From Takakia lepidozioides (Eukaryota > Streptophyta > Takakiopsida > Takakiales > Takakiaceae): 64,000 bases of DNA. This document shows, piece by piece, positions 30,721 to 42,214 of the stretch; position 1 is the stretch's first letter, and each line of letters starts with the position of its first letter. The stretch spans positions 62,001 through 126,000 of the forward strand of contig JAKLZA010000009.1 in NCBI GenBank assembly GCA_030704615.1. Reading direction: 5' to 3'. The notes under the pieces are model-generated. The model was given only the letters and a program-made list of their open reading frames with translations. It was not told the origin of the DNA and searched no databases. A program made the position numbers and the translations under genes.

Positions 30721-31353
30721 ATGACTTGCGTGTATGGAAAGCCCAAGTACGGCATACAGACAATGCCAGAGGCTCCCCCGGTGTGGCCGGTGGAACCAGG
30801 CTGCGATCTGAGTCAGGTTGAGGCCGACGCCCTTACCGCCGCAGGATTTCGGATGGTGCAGCGCACTGACGTCCCCAGACAACCATTTCCGCTTCCACAG
30901 CCTCCACCACCGACCCCTGTGAGAGCAAGAACAATGGGACACGACAGCTCTAAGCATCCTACACACCGTTGGGGGAAACCGAAGAGGCGGCGACCTCCCT
31001 CAAAAGTGAACGAGACAAGGATGGGGAATGCACTTCGGATGAACTGTACAATCCAGAGCTCGACAGAAGTGCCCCCACCAGGATTCGGGCGTGTGTATCA
31101 GATGGCCACGGCGGGCTCAGCTGTTCGCAATGAGGTGTACACCATCACCATTTCAGAATTACCCACCTGCAATTGCACCGACTTCCAGATCATGGCGAAC
31201 AAGGGGGCATCATACTGCCCTTGCAAGCATTTGTACTACGTGTACCTAAAGAGACTCCGTTGTAATTCCACAACTCATCACTTCATACATGCACCAGGGT
31301 TGAGCCCCCAGGAGGTTCACACTCTTCTGAATATGGATCCAGGGGACCAGTGA
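30721..31353 (+). CDS. SWIM zinc-finger protein exon
   Basis: The frame follows an acceptor-like TTCTGCAG at about 30710 and its first ATG is at 30721; an upstream exon is possible. It contains a Pro-rich linker and a basic patch (GKPKRRRPPSK), then ...RNEVYTITISELPTCNCTDFQIM and YCPCKHLYYVY. CNC followed by CPCKH is the CxC...CxH pattern of SWIM domains, which bind DNA or protein and often end MULE/FAR1-type transposases. The final residues are LSPQEVHTLLNMDPGDQ. It could be the 3' exon of a transposase-derived gene. No DDE core lies nearby on this strand. The frame is intact. Confidence 0.6.
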   Translation: MTCVYGKPKYGIQTMPEAPPVWPVEPGCDLSQVEADALTAAGFRMVQRTDVPRQPFPLPQPPPPTPVRARTMGHDSSKHPTHRWGKPKRRRPPSKVNETRMGNALRMNCTIQSSTEVPPPGFGRVYQMATAGSAVRNEVYTITISELPTCNCTDFQIMANKGASYCPCKHLYYVYLKRLRCNSTTHHFIHAPGLSPQEVHTLLNMDPGDQ

Positions 31354-32099
31354 GCTTGGCTTGCGGTCCACATACAATGGTACGCCCATCCTTTTCGGAT
31401 AGTAGAACTGTACTGCTGCCAGTACCTCAGACTCTGGCCACACAAAGGTCCGACATATGTCTTGCCTACCAGTAACATGTTTTGATCGAACTAAGATATT
31501 ACTATATCGTTCACTTGTTTCCACGTGCATGTATTTTTGTATGTTGGAGGGTTCATGTTTTTCTGCTTTCCGAAAACTTGCTCTCCTCATTCGACCTCCG
31601 ACAAGGAAATGCGGCGCCGAATTTCCAAGTATCGTCGTAGGTACCCCCAGAGGCGGCCTTCGCCAACACCAAACCGCTCCGAAATTTCGCACGTGCGAAC
31701 CCTAATGCGGCACCCTATTTCCCAGTTCAGTTGCAAACCTTTCCCGCCGAATACCCGAAGAAGACAGAATTGTGAAGTACTGCAGACTGTATTGGTGCAG
31801 ACTCCATTGGTTCAATCGCGGCAAAAGGGTCAGCTTCATTCCAATGTTAAGGCATGTAAAACCGCGGAATACTCTATACAGGCCAGTATGCGACGTCCTT
31901 TTGCAGTGGTATACTGGATTTCCCGTTGCACGGTCACTTATTTCCATGAGCGGATCTATAAAACCATGAGCGGACTTGTTACTGACGACATATCTTCGCC
32001 GCATTACATGATCTGGAACGTCCAAAACGGCAAGGTCAAATAAAAAACTATTATTTTAATACTTGTTTAATCTGCCGCATTTCCAAATTTGGAGGAGTC
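31354..32099. other. 3' flank with scattered GGAAAT palindromes
   Basis: One full palindrome of the array type lies at 31605-31626 (GGAAATGCGG arm, GCGCC centre), with half-sites near 31710 (ATGCGGCACCCTATTTCCC) and 32070 (CCGCATTTCC). Single CATGAGCGG copies begin at about 31950. No gene is supported. Confidence 0.4.
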
Positions 32100-32198
32100 C
32101 GCTCATGAAATCCGCGTATCTTAGACTTCGGCTCACCGCTCATGTGGCTCATGCGGCTCATGGCTCATGGCTCATGGTTTCTGCTCATGAAATAGTAA
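32100..32198 (+). repeat. GCTCATG end block 3
   Basis: CCGCTCATGAAATCCGCG is followed by CCGCTCATG, TGGCTCATG, CGGCTCATG and two GCTCATG copies. It ends in GCTCATGAAATAGTAA at 32183-32198, immediately before LINE coding sequence. This is the same final motif as at 13945 with C to T at one position. Confidence 0.6.
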
Positions 32199-34767
32199 AC
32201 CTCCCTGGCCCCACCACACCACCTCTCCACCCTCCATTCATCCCTCAACCTGCTGCAATCCCAAACCGGAGCCATACACAAAATCTTAGGTGACCATCTG
32301 GCCACCATATCCGCTCCCGTCCCCGATCCCACGGACACCATCCACAAATTCCCCTTCCTCTCCAAAGAGATACTTGAAGCCACACTCAGGGCCATTACCC
32401 CTCTCCCAGGGTTCTCTCTGCCGCCAATAACGGTGCCACCCCTTCCTACGCCCACCCCACCAGATGCCACCGACCAGGTGCCCAACAGCTGCACCAACTC
32501 CTTTATCACCTCATGGAATGTTGGCTCTCTTGCCACAAGTATACAAAGTCTTATCCACCTCATCACTATCTCCGCTCCCCACATCATACTCCTACAAGAA
32601 ACCAAACTCCACACGAACAATACCAATAGCTCCTACATAAACAAACTCCTCCCGGACTACTACCTGTTATACAACAACCCACCCACTGCTTCACAATGCC
32701 TCCTCCGACGCTCTACTCCCTACAAACCCACCAGGGGTGGGGTTGCATTCGGCATCGGACGCTCACATCACTCACCTAGCTCCACCACTAAATTTCCTAT
32801 ACCCATTCATCTCCGTTCCCACCTCCAAATTATATAGCTGCACCCATCGGCACTCCTACCTATCTTCCTCATTCACATGTACATGCCATCCCATGCAGAC
32901 GACTTATCATTCATCCCTGAGATTCTAACCACCATATCCGCTATAATTATTGATACCAACCATCAACAACACCATATCATATTAGCAGGGGATTTCAATA
33001 GGGACATTGCACGTCTAAGACATACCTTCAATGGCATACACAAACCCCCCTCCCAAGCTGATCACCATGAATGGGCAAGGTTCACGTCACAACATCTCCT
33101 TAAATACATCCCATCGGACCATCATTACTCCAGGCAAGGAGGCCTCAATTACTCCTCACTAAGCCTCATAGACGGATTCCACATCCGAACTAGCGAGGCC
33201 ATCCCCTCATATCTTATGAGCCACGTACACAGTGATAGTTTATGCAATTCAGACCACTAACCTCTCTCCCTCTCCCTCCCCCCCTCGCTTATCCCCTTCC
33301 GTCCCATCCCGGAGTTACACTTACCCCCTCCTCAACCACATCTCCTCTCGCCTCTACCCCAACGCAATATTGCGGCCTTCAACTCTCACTTCCATCCAAC
33401 CGCAAATGCCTTAATACAACAATTTTCATGCACTCTATCCAAGTTGAACCTCTCCCAAAACCCAAAAACCATCTGGCTTGAGGCCTAACGCTCTCTCACA
33501 TCCATCTTACAATTAGCCACAACCAGTGTCCTAGCCACCAGTACAGCCCCCCCAGAAATTCCCTAAACCACCCGCTCAACACAGAACGGCGGCTACCTCT
33601 CACGTACCCAAAAGAGGGAATGGACCTCCCACCTTAACACATACCATACCATATGTCGTGCCCTAGCTATTATCCCCAACTCACCCACCTCCTACCCCCT
33701 CAACAACTGGATCAACGATCGTCGTATATCGTGCTTACACTCCATCCCCACCTGCCAACCACTCCTACCTCCACCTACGAACCCCTTGGCCCTCCCGCAA
33801 TGGATCGCCACCCTTGCCAAAGTCGGTAGGGATGCCAAAAAAGCTACATACACTATCACTAAGCAAAAAACCGTTGCCAACCATAAGCAGTTTATTGCTT
33901 CATTTGGGAAACTCCTACATGACCACCCCAAACGCGCTCATAAAGCCATATTGAATCCTGCCCTTAACCCCCCTATTGACTGTCTCAAGCACCGATTAGG
34001 ACACCTCATAACCAAGCCCGAGGATATAAAGAATGAAATCTGGGCACAAGCCTCCGCTTCCTACACCCCTATAGTCAACAACTGCCTGCACCCCAGTAAA
34101 CACACCACTAACTGCCTATGCGCACTCAAACACTACCCTTGGCATGATCTTGATGGCTTCTCCCTTGATAAAAGAGGCTCCCCCAAAGACAATATCCTAA
34201 CCTACTTTACCAAGGCTCTCTATGACTCATGCCTCATAAACCTCTCCAAAGCCAAAGCCCCTGGCCCAGATCTCATCCCTAATGCTATACTTCAATCACT
34301 TGACCCCCATTTTCACTCCCTAGTATTCAAATTTTTTCAACTCTGCTATCGCCTCCACCATATCCCCCCGTCATGGAAACACAGTCGCACCATCCTCCTA
34401 TACTAAAAAAGGAGACCCCACTGATATCGGTAACTACCGTCCCATAGCCTTAGCCAACACCATCTACAAACTCTTCACCAGCACGTTAACTGCGATGCTC
34501 TCCAGCTATGGAGAACACCACCATATTCTTAGCGACCCATAGGAAGGCTTCCGCGCCACTCAAAGCACCACTCCCCAAATACAATATGTGTTATCTGCAC
34601 TTGAAGACGCCAAACTCACTAAACAAGATATCTACCTCCTATACATTGATTTTAAAAATGCCTTCAGATCCCTCGACCATGCTCGTCTCCTCGCCATTAT
34701 GACGGATCTAGGATACCCAACCGATGCCATTCAACTCATTGGCAACATCTACACAGGCAAATCCAAG
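32199..34767 (+). pseudogene. LINE (non-LTR retrotransposon) fragment: endonuclease and reverse transcriptase
   Basis: Several broken plus-strand frames spell one ORF2. The apurinic-type endonuclease gives SWNVGSLATSI, PHIILLQETKL (32500-32610) and HHIILAGDFNRDI (32970-33010). The RT gives KAKAPGPDLIPNAIL, GNYRPIALANTIYKLF, EGFRATQSTTPQIQYVLSALEDA and LLYIDFKNAFRSLDH (34250-34690). Frame changes and stops are frequent, including a TAG at 34540-34542 where the conserved Gln before EGFR should be. The element ends at 34767 before the catalytic FADD box and joins transposase DNA. LINE copies are normally cut at the 5' end, so losing the 3' end implies a later break. Confidence 0.88.
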
Positions 34768-35850
34768 GTGGGAGCGCGTTTCCACGCAAGGCACATGGAA
34801 CGGTGCTCCTCTCTGAAATCTGGCGCCACGAGCCTGGTTGTGTACTGCGAAAGGCTCTGCAGAAAATGGAACCCACAAGATCTCTCCTTGCCTTCCATGG
34901 GAACATTGGGGTCTTGCCTGTACACCCTTCGGATGGCAGCCCAATTTGCTTGTGTGTTATCTGCCATGAAACCACGGAAATTGGGAGGGGGCAATCCCGC
35001 CTTGGCCATCTGTTCGTTTATTCCCTGCCAAAGAAGCATCTCCGATTGTGTGTCCTCTCCTTTCATCTCACAAATAGCAATTGTCATTAGCATCCTGCAG
35101 TGGGTGACGTAGACATGTGCACCCATTGTCACCCACTGGTGATTTGTAATTCGCTTGATATGGTCGAACATGACCCAACTGTTTGACAAGTCCCACTCGT
35201 CATCCTGTCGACCAGTTCGACGCCGCTGCCAGGTCCACACGTGGACATTTTGAATACGAAACAACGATCTGCCTCAGTCCCTTGTCCTGGAAACCTACTT
35301 CCATGAATGTAGTCATATCCACATCGTCGCTTCACCTCCACAATAGAGTGCATATCCGAGCCACGCCCAATTTTCTGTTTGCATGAGACAATGTGGTTTC
35401 GGACATTCGGTGAACATACGTGGGACACCGACTCCAGCAATGCCTCCATTTCCTTCTCGTCGAGAGGAACTCTATCGGAGCCGTCTTCCGACATAATTCT
35501 GGCCAATGCCATCTTATGGGCAGCTTGGAGCTGTATCTGTTTGGGTTTGGCACCCGGTCTCAACTTAACCTCCTCCTGAACGAGCTGCTCTGCTTCGTGG
35601 GCAGCCTCCCGCGAGTTCCCCCTCGCCAATTTGTGACAATGGGAACCAACGTGTATGCAAGCTCGGGTGAGGTCAGGGAAACGGTGCAACACATAGAACT
35701 GTTTGGCATTACAAACAGACATGCAGTGTGGTGGTTCTTTGCAATGCGCACACTTAAATGTGGAGTTCGGAACCTTCTCCTGAGCTCAAAATGGTTGATG
35801 AGCTGTGCCTGTCCAATCGGTCTCGTTCCTGTGACCTCTGGATTTAAAGG
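34768..35850 (-). pseudogene. MULE-like transposase relic, copy 1
   Basis: On the minus strand the upstream part has paired Cys/His residues (CVCNAKQFYVLHRF-like region, ACIHVGSHCHKLARG) and CSPNVRNHIVSC. The core reads FDHIKRITNHQWVTMGAHVY, MLMTIAICEMKGEDTQSEM and PNFRGFMADNTQANWAAIRRVY, then ERSCGFHF. The FMADN..A..A...VY...C..H layout is that of the MULE DDE domain around its second catalytic Asp. The relic begins in mid-gene at the GCTCATG block (35850) and is cut at 34767 by the LINE join after KRAPTLD. It is nearly identical to the plus-strand copy at 40116-40915. Confidence 0.75.
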
Positions 35851-35965
35851 GGGGCTGCTATTTCATGAGCGGCATGAGCATGAGCGGAAAAAAAAAAAAG
35901 CATGAGCAGACCATTGTGAGTCCACGGAAATAGGGTTAGGAGGCACGGAAATAGGGTCATGTGAA
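35850..35965 (-). repeat. GCTCATG end block 4 (inverted)
   Basis: GGGGCTGCTATTTCATGAGC at 35851-35870 starts the block, followed by GGCATGAGC and ATGAGCGG copies, an A-run, CATGAGCAG, then two GGAAATAGGGT boxes (35928, 35947). It is the reverse complement of the order at 13855-13960, so the element belonging to this end extends to the right. Confidence 0.6.
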
Positions 35966-36269
35966 GTTGGAATGTGGCACCAGTGGACTTGAAATGCAAC
36001 ATTTTATTGCAAATTTTGTGGCAAGCCACGTCTATACAAGTGTGTTCTAACTGTCATAGCCGGAATGGCACTACTCTCCTACACCCTCCGAGGAACTTGC
36101 CCCACCTTCTTCCTCATCCCCCTCATCCCCCTCATCCCCCTCATCCTCCGAGCTTTGTGATGCATCAGTTCCACTATGGCTCTCAAAAATCCCGTCCTCT
36201 TGGGGGACTGTCCACCTCACCTCCTGGGAATCTTCTGCATCTTCTCCCCCATCTTCTCCCCCAAATTTT

Positions 36270-36421
36270 GCGCGCCGTCCTACCTGGCGGATGGAAATCC
36301 GGCGTCGGATTTCCATCCATCCGCTCTTCGAATTACCTGCATGACTGGAAAAATGGCGCCGAATTTCCGATTTTGGTGCCAGCCATCCAGATCAGACTGA
36401 GCCCCAAACTAAAAAAATGAC

Positions 36422-36460
<39 letters not shown>

Positions 36461-38960
36461 CCGGCGCCATTTTTCTAGTTCGGGGCCGAAAATGGCTAAG
36501 TCCCAGATCTGACTGGGGCCAGAACTGGAAAAATGGCGCCGAATTTCCGATTTCGGGTGCTAGTCAGATCTGGGACTTAGCCGTTTTCGGCCTCAAACTG
36601 GGAAAATGGCATTTTTTTATTTTTTTATTTTTTTTTTCGGCGCCATTTTTCCAGTTCGGGGCCGAAAATGGCCAAGTCCCAGATCTGACTGGCACCAAAA
36701 TCGGAAATTCAGCGCCATTTTTCCAGTCATGCAGGTAATTCGAAGAGCGGATAGATGGAAATCCGGCGCCGGATTTCCATCCGCCAGGTAGGTCGGCGCG
36801 CAAAATTTCCATCATGCAGGTAATTCGGAGCACGGATGGATGGAAATCAGGCGCCGAATTTCCGTCCATCCGCTATTCGAATTACCTCCATGACTGGAAA
36901 AATGGCGCCGAATTTCCGATTTTGGTGCCAGTCAGATCTGGGACTTAGCCGTTTTCGGCCCCGAATTTTTATTTTTTTTTATTTTTTTTTCGGCGCCATT
37001 TTTCTTGTTCGGGGCCGAAAATGGCTAAGTTCCAGATCTGACTAGCACCAAAATCGGAAATTCGGCGACATTTTTCCAGTCATGCAGGTTATTCGAAGAG
37101 TGGATAGATGGAAATCCGGCGCCGGATTTCCATCCGCCAGGTAGGTCGACGCGCAAAATTTCCATCATGCAGGTAATTCGGAGCGCGGATGGATGAAAAT
37201 CCGGCGCCGGATTTCCATCCGCCAGGTAAGTCGGCGCGCAAAATTTCCATCATACAGGTAATTCGAAGAGCGCGGCGCCGGATTTCCATCCGCCAGGTAG
37301 GTCGGCGCGCAAAATTTCCGTCATGCAGGTAATTCGGAGCGCGGATGGATGGAAATCCGGCGCCGGATTTCCATCCTCCAGGTAAGTCGGCGTTGCAAAT
37401 TCGGTAGGGCGGCGCGCCAAATTCCCCTCACGCACGTAATTCCCTCACGCAGGTAATTCCGAAGCGGATGGATGGAAATCCGGCGCCGAATTTCCATCCA
37501 GCAGGTAAGTGCAATCTCGGATGGATGGAAATCCGGCGCCGCATTTCCATCTAGCAGGTAAGTGGAATCCCGGATGGATGGAAATCCGGCGCCGCATTTC
37601 CATCCTGCAGGTAATTCGAATCCCCGATGGATGGAATTCCGGCGCCGTATTCCCATCCATCCGGGATTCGAATTACCTGCAGGATTGGAATACGGCGCCG
37701 GAATTCCATCCATCGGGGATTCGAATTACCTGCAGGATGGAAATGCGGCGCCGGATTTCCATCCTGCAGGTAATTCGAAACCCCGATGGATGGAAATCCG
37801 GCGCCGAATTTCCATTCACCAGGTATTTCATCGCTCAGAATTACCTTCCTGCAGGTAATTCTGATCGATGAATTACCTTTCCTGCAGGTAATTCTGATCG
37901 ATGGATTACCTTCGTGCAGGTAATTCTGAGCGAGGAATTACCTTCCTACCTTCATCGATCAGAATTACCTGCAGGAAGGTAATTCTGAACGATGAAATAC
38001 CTGGTGAATGGAAATTCGGCGCCGAATATCCATATGCCAGCGATCCGACTTACCTGCTGGATGGAAATTCGGCGCCGGATTTCCATCCGTCCGGGATTCG
38101 AATTACCTGCAGGATGGAAATTCGGCGCCGGATTTCCATCCGTCCGGGATTCCACTTACCTGCAGGATGGAAATCCGGCGCTGGATTTCCATCCATCGGG
38201 GATTCGAATTACCTGCAGGATGGAAATGCGGCGCCGGATTTCCATCCATCCGGGATTCCACTTACCTGCTGGATGGAAATTCGGCGCCGAATTTCCATCC
38301 GGGGGATGGTCTCTGTCGGAGAGGTGCCGGCCTCTCCGCCGCTCTGTTGGATATTTGGTGCCGAATTTCCGTCCGGGGGTTGAAATATGACGGCCAGGTG
38401 CCGACCTCTCCCCCCTCCCCGACTGCATTGGAACGGCCCCGGATTGAAATTCGGCGCCGTTTTCCCATCTGGGGAGGTTTTTATGTCGGCCAGTTTTCGG
38501 TCTGACCCCCCAACACGACTTCCTTTGGAAGGGCCCGGATGGAAATTCGGTGCCGAATCTCCATCCAAGGGATGCTCTCTGTCGAACACGTGCCGACCTC
38601 TACGCCCGAGGCGACTTCATCCGGGCGTCCCCTGTTCGATATTCGGTGCCGAATTTCCGTCCGGGGGTTGAAATGTGATGGCCAAATGCCGGCCTCTCTC
38701 TCCTCCCCGAGTGCATCCGAACCGCCCCGGATGGAAATTCGGCGCCGTTTTTCCATCTGGGGATGTTTTTATGCCGGCCAGTTTTCGGCCTGACCCCCCG
38801 ACACGACTTCCTTTGGGGGGGCCCGGATGGAAATTCGGCGCCGAATCTCCATCCAGGGGATGTTCTCTGTCGCACACGCGCCGGCCTTTGCGCCCGAGGC
38901 AACTTCATCCGGGCTTCCCCTGTTGGATATTGGGTGCCGAATTTCCATTTGGGGGTAGTA
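36270..38960. repeat. Palindrome array D (GGAAATCCGG / CCGGATTTCC and variants)
   Basis: Dozens of palindromes centred on GGCGCC have arms GGAAATCCGG, GGAAATTCGG or GGAAATGCGG and mirrored partners. The left third alternates them with GCCATTTTTCCAGTTCGGGGCC blocks in both orientations and with poly-T runs (36422-36460, 36611-36635). The middle third adds ATTACCTGCAGGTAAT palindromes (37600-37990). The right third is a roughly 285-bp tandem repeat starting near 38304, 38570 and 38858. Frames such as DGNPAPDFHPS repeats are produced by the palindromes and are not proteins. Confidence 0.92.
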
Positions 38961-39587
38961 ATGTGACGGCACGGTGCCGGCTTCTTCCCTTCAGCCGTCA
39001 TCATCAGGACGGCCCCCCACTTTCTGACTGCATACCGTTGGTAGTTATTGCGCAAAGACCAGGGGCCGCATTCCGGAGACAAGGTTCATTAACACTCTGA
39101 CTGTGGATTTTTGAGATAGTTGGCTCCCTGGATTTGGATCAGGCTTCGTCGCTCGGACAAATCGGCATCGCGTGCATTCCCATCGCTGCATCCCCCTTCT
39201 ACCAGGGAGCTTCCCCGCACGCCATCCTGGCAGTCTTGTGTGCACATCTCCCATGGCGGAAAACCCGAGCGCTACAGTGTACTGCCCTCCTCACGAGCAT
39301 AGAGCTTCATTTCCGTGCAGAGGGGACATCTGCCGGGTGATGGAGAAATATCTGTGCGTTCGATACCACCTGAAACCGGGGTCGGGTTTTTGGAGGAGGA
39401 AAGGAAGGACTCTAACGGCCTTGTTGTCGAGAGTATTGTTGTGCTCCACGATGATTTCGGCGATGGCAGGGAATGACGAGTTCCACCATCGGACAGCGTC
39501 ATATACAGGGCTGTTAGGGACTTCATTTGCCCGCCAAATGCACCTTCTATCCTGGCGCCTTCCACGAAACAATCCGCAAATCAGAGA

Positions 39588-41090
39588 GTGGCTACCTCAA
39601 AGAGAGAAGTCCGCAACGAAGTAAATCCAGAGCCGAACCCATCCATGAAGACGAGCGAGAACCGGGTTGTTCACAACCTGTCCGACTCAGACGAGGTCAT
39701 GGAAGTTCCGAGGTCGTCCTGGAGATCAGGCAAGTCCTTAATGGATGTCAGTGGGAGGAGGGAGTCATATTCCCAGCACGAGCACCGCAGTTCGATCTAT
39801 TCTTGAAATTCTGCGAGGGCTTCACCTGGAGGGACACCGGTCGGAGCTGGCCGGGCTGGACTACAGCAAGTTCGCAATTAAATCGGTTACATGCCTTCCC
39901 GCCGACGTCGACGGTAATATCTTCTATGAGTTCCCTCCTCGGGCGGACTACTCGAGGGCGTCTGGAATATTGACAGATATGGATAGAGAACATGACGGTC
40001 ATCCTTGGTGCGTTACCAAAACCACCAGCATGAAGATGCCGATGGTGTGCGGGTGCGCTACGTTGGTTTGTGCTGGGCGCGTTGCGGTGTTTCTCCCCAA
40101 CTTGCTTCCACTTTAAATCGAGAGGTCACAGGAATGAGACCGATTGGACAGGGCACAGCTCATCAACCATTTCGAGCTCAGGAGGAGAAGGTTCGAACTC
40201 CACATTTAACATTGCTGGAGTCGGTGTCCCACGTATGTTCACCGAATGTCCGAAACCACATTGTCTCATGCAAACAGAAAATTGGGCGTGGCTCGGATAT
40301 GCACCCATTCTGGAGGTGAAGCGACGATGTGGATATGACTACATTCATGGAAGTAGGTTTCCAGGACAAGGGACTGAGGACAGAGGCAGATCGTTTGTTT
40401 CGTATTCAAAAATGTCCACGTGTGGAGTACCTGGCAGCGGCGTCGAACTGGTCGACAGGATGACAGTGGGAACTTGTCAAACAGTGCGGTCATGTTCGAC
40501 CATATCAAGCGAATTACAAATCACCAGTGGGTGACAATGGGTGCACATGTCTACGACACCCACTGCAGGATGCTAATGACAATTGCTATTTGTGAGATGA
40601 TGAAGGAGAGGACACACATCGGAGATGCTTCTTTTGGCAGGAATAAACGAACAGATGGCCAAGGCGGGATTGCCCCCTCCCAATTCCGTCATGGTTTCAT
40701 GGCGGATAACGACACAAGAAATTGGGCTGCCATCGAAGGGTGTATGGGCCAAGACCCCAATGTTCCCATGGAAGGCAAGGAGAGATCTTGTGGGTTCCAT
40801 TTCTGCACAGAGCCTTTCGCAGTACACAACCAGGCTCGATGGCACCAGATTTCAGAGAGGAGCACCGTTCCATGTGCCTTGCCGTGGAAGCGCGCTCCCA
40901 CCTTGGATGATGCAGAGGACAACCAAAACACAGTTTGCATGCATACGGGCTTGGTGGACATCGTCACGTGCTGTAGGAAATCAGACGAAGGAGCAATGGT
41001 CAGTTGGCCTAGCATGGTGGCATTATCGTTCCTCCAGTTCGGCGACTATATTGGGAGGTGAGTTGCACGAATTTGAGTCCGTTGAATATT
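39588..41090 (+). pseudogene. MULE-like transposase relic, copy 2 (N-terminal domain plus core)
   Basis: The first part (to about 40116) has an acidic Ser-rich leader, then SELAGLDYSKFAIKSVTCLPADVDGNIFYEFPP and MDREHDGHPWCVTKTT, the domain also found at 16248-17010. From 40116 it matches 34768-35845 in the opposite direction: TECPKPHC-type cysteines, FDHIKRITNHQWVTMGAHVY, FMADN, ERSCGFHF, then KRAPTLDDAEDNQNTVCMHTGLVDIV, which is lost in copy 1. Many one- or two-base insertions and deletions relative to copy 1 break the frame. It stops 48 bases before the scaffold gap. It shows that the HDGHPW domain and the MULE core belong to one gene. Confidence 0.75.
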
Positions 41091-41137
41091 ATTCTTGCGC
41101 CTATTTGTAACTTGCTTTAACCTGAACATGTGCATGT

Positions 41138-41637
41138 NNNNNNNNNNNNNNNNNNNNNNNNNNNNNNNNNNNNNNNNNNNNNNNNNNNNNNNNNNNNNNN
41201 NNNNNNNNNNNNNNNNNNNNNNNNNNNNNNNNNNNNNNNNNNNNNNNNNNNNNNNNNNNNNNNNNNNNNNNNNNNNNNNNNNNNNNNNNNNNNNNNNNNN
41301 NNNNNNNNNNNNNNNNNNNNNNNNNNNNNNNNNNNNNNNNNNNNNNNNNNNNNNNNNNNNNNNNNNNNNNNNNNNNNNNNNNNNNNNNNNNNNNNNNNNN
41401 NNNNNNNNNNNNNNNNNNNNNNNNNNNNNNNNNNNNNNNNNNNNNNNNNNNNNNNNNNNNNNNNNNNNNNNNNNNNNNNNNNNNNNNNNNNNNNNNNNNN
41501 NNNNNNNNNNNNNNNNNNNNNNNNNNNNNNNNNNNNNNNNNNNNNNNNNNNNNNNNNNNNNNNNNNNNNNNNNNNNNNNNNNNNNNNNNNNNNNNNNNNN
41601 NNNNNNNNNNNNNNNNNNNNNNNNNNNNNNNNNNNNN
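41138..41637. other. Assembly gap (500 N)
   Basis: Exactly 500 N, the customary placeholder for a gap of unknown length. Everything between the transposase relic and the 3' exons of methyltransferase copy 2 is hidden here, including its possible catalytic domain. Confidence 1.
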
Positions 41638-41690
41638 CATCTGCTTAAATCCCCCCCTCCAAACTGTTCATGTTCTCCTGTCTGGTGCAG

Positions 41691-42214
41691 GAGCAACTTA
41701 CCACGCATGCAAGGCAGGCGGAAGAAGCCTTTTTGGCATGGAGGGTGATTCTGACCTCTACAACACCGTGCTCCTCCCCCTTTTGTCTGGCTCCACTTCC
41801 GGCACACAGACTGATCGGATTCAAATTCGAAATGATGACGATCCCGAAGATAAGCAGGTCGACAACGACTTTTCATGTGAGTAAGTGCTAAACCCTCTTT
41901 GGGAGTCATACTCAATTTCTCGATAACATCAAAGTTACAGTAATAACTTTTTCAGGCTGTCTTTCAGGAAAGGCAGCGGTGGATCTTCAGGAGATACAGT
42001 CATTTCTGGCGAGTCTGTTTTCGACAGCCCCCTTTCCAATTTTCTGCTCCTTGTTTATGCCGAAGCAATGGCACTTCACGCGGCCGAGTCCCTATCCCCT
42101 GACTTTTTAGTGGCCAGCCGTAGGTGTATCCAGCGTGGATCCAGTGTTCTAAAATACTTAGACTTAGATGCAGAGGAAGAGGGGATACATTGTACTGACT
42201 CTGAGTCAGACTGA
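41691..42214 (+). CDS. 3' end of a second ParB-methyltransferase gene
   Basis: The exon at 41691-41876 begins after TCTGGTGCAG and reads GATYHACKAGGRSLFGMEGDSDLYNTVLL, matching the motif I to motif II exon of copy 1 (24741-24926) in phase, length and donor position (TTTTCAT then GTGAGTAAG). The last exon, starting after about 41955, contains LLVYAEAMALHAAESL and ends DLDAEEEGIHCTDSESD with TGA at 42212. Copy 1 ends LPVYAEALAASMSVHGT ... DIAQEVDTDCDDCDT, so the C-terminal tail is also conserved: Tyr-Ala-Glu-Ala and an acidic finish. Divergence is large, which implies long separate histories. The upstream part is in the gap. Confidence 0.62.

Noticed and set aside
36270-38800. Overlapping frames rich in DGNPAPDFHPS and MEIRRRISI on both strands
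   Set aside because: They are translations of the GGAAATNCGGCGCC palindromes; both strands give the same words because the DNA is self-complementary.
41101-41915. Long open frames across 41138-41637
   Set aside because: They consist of the N gap translated as unknown residues.
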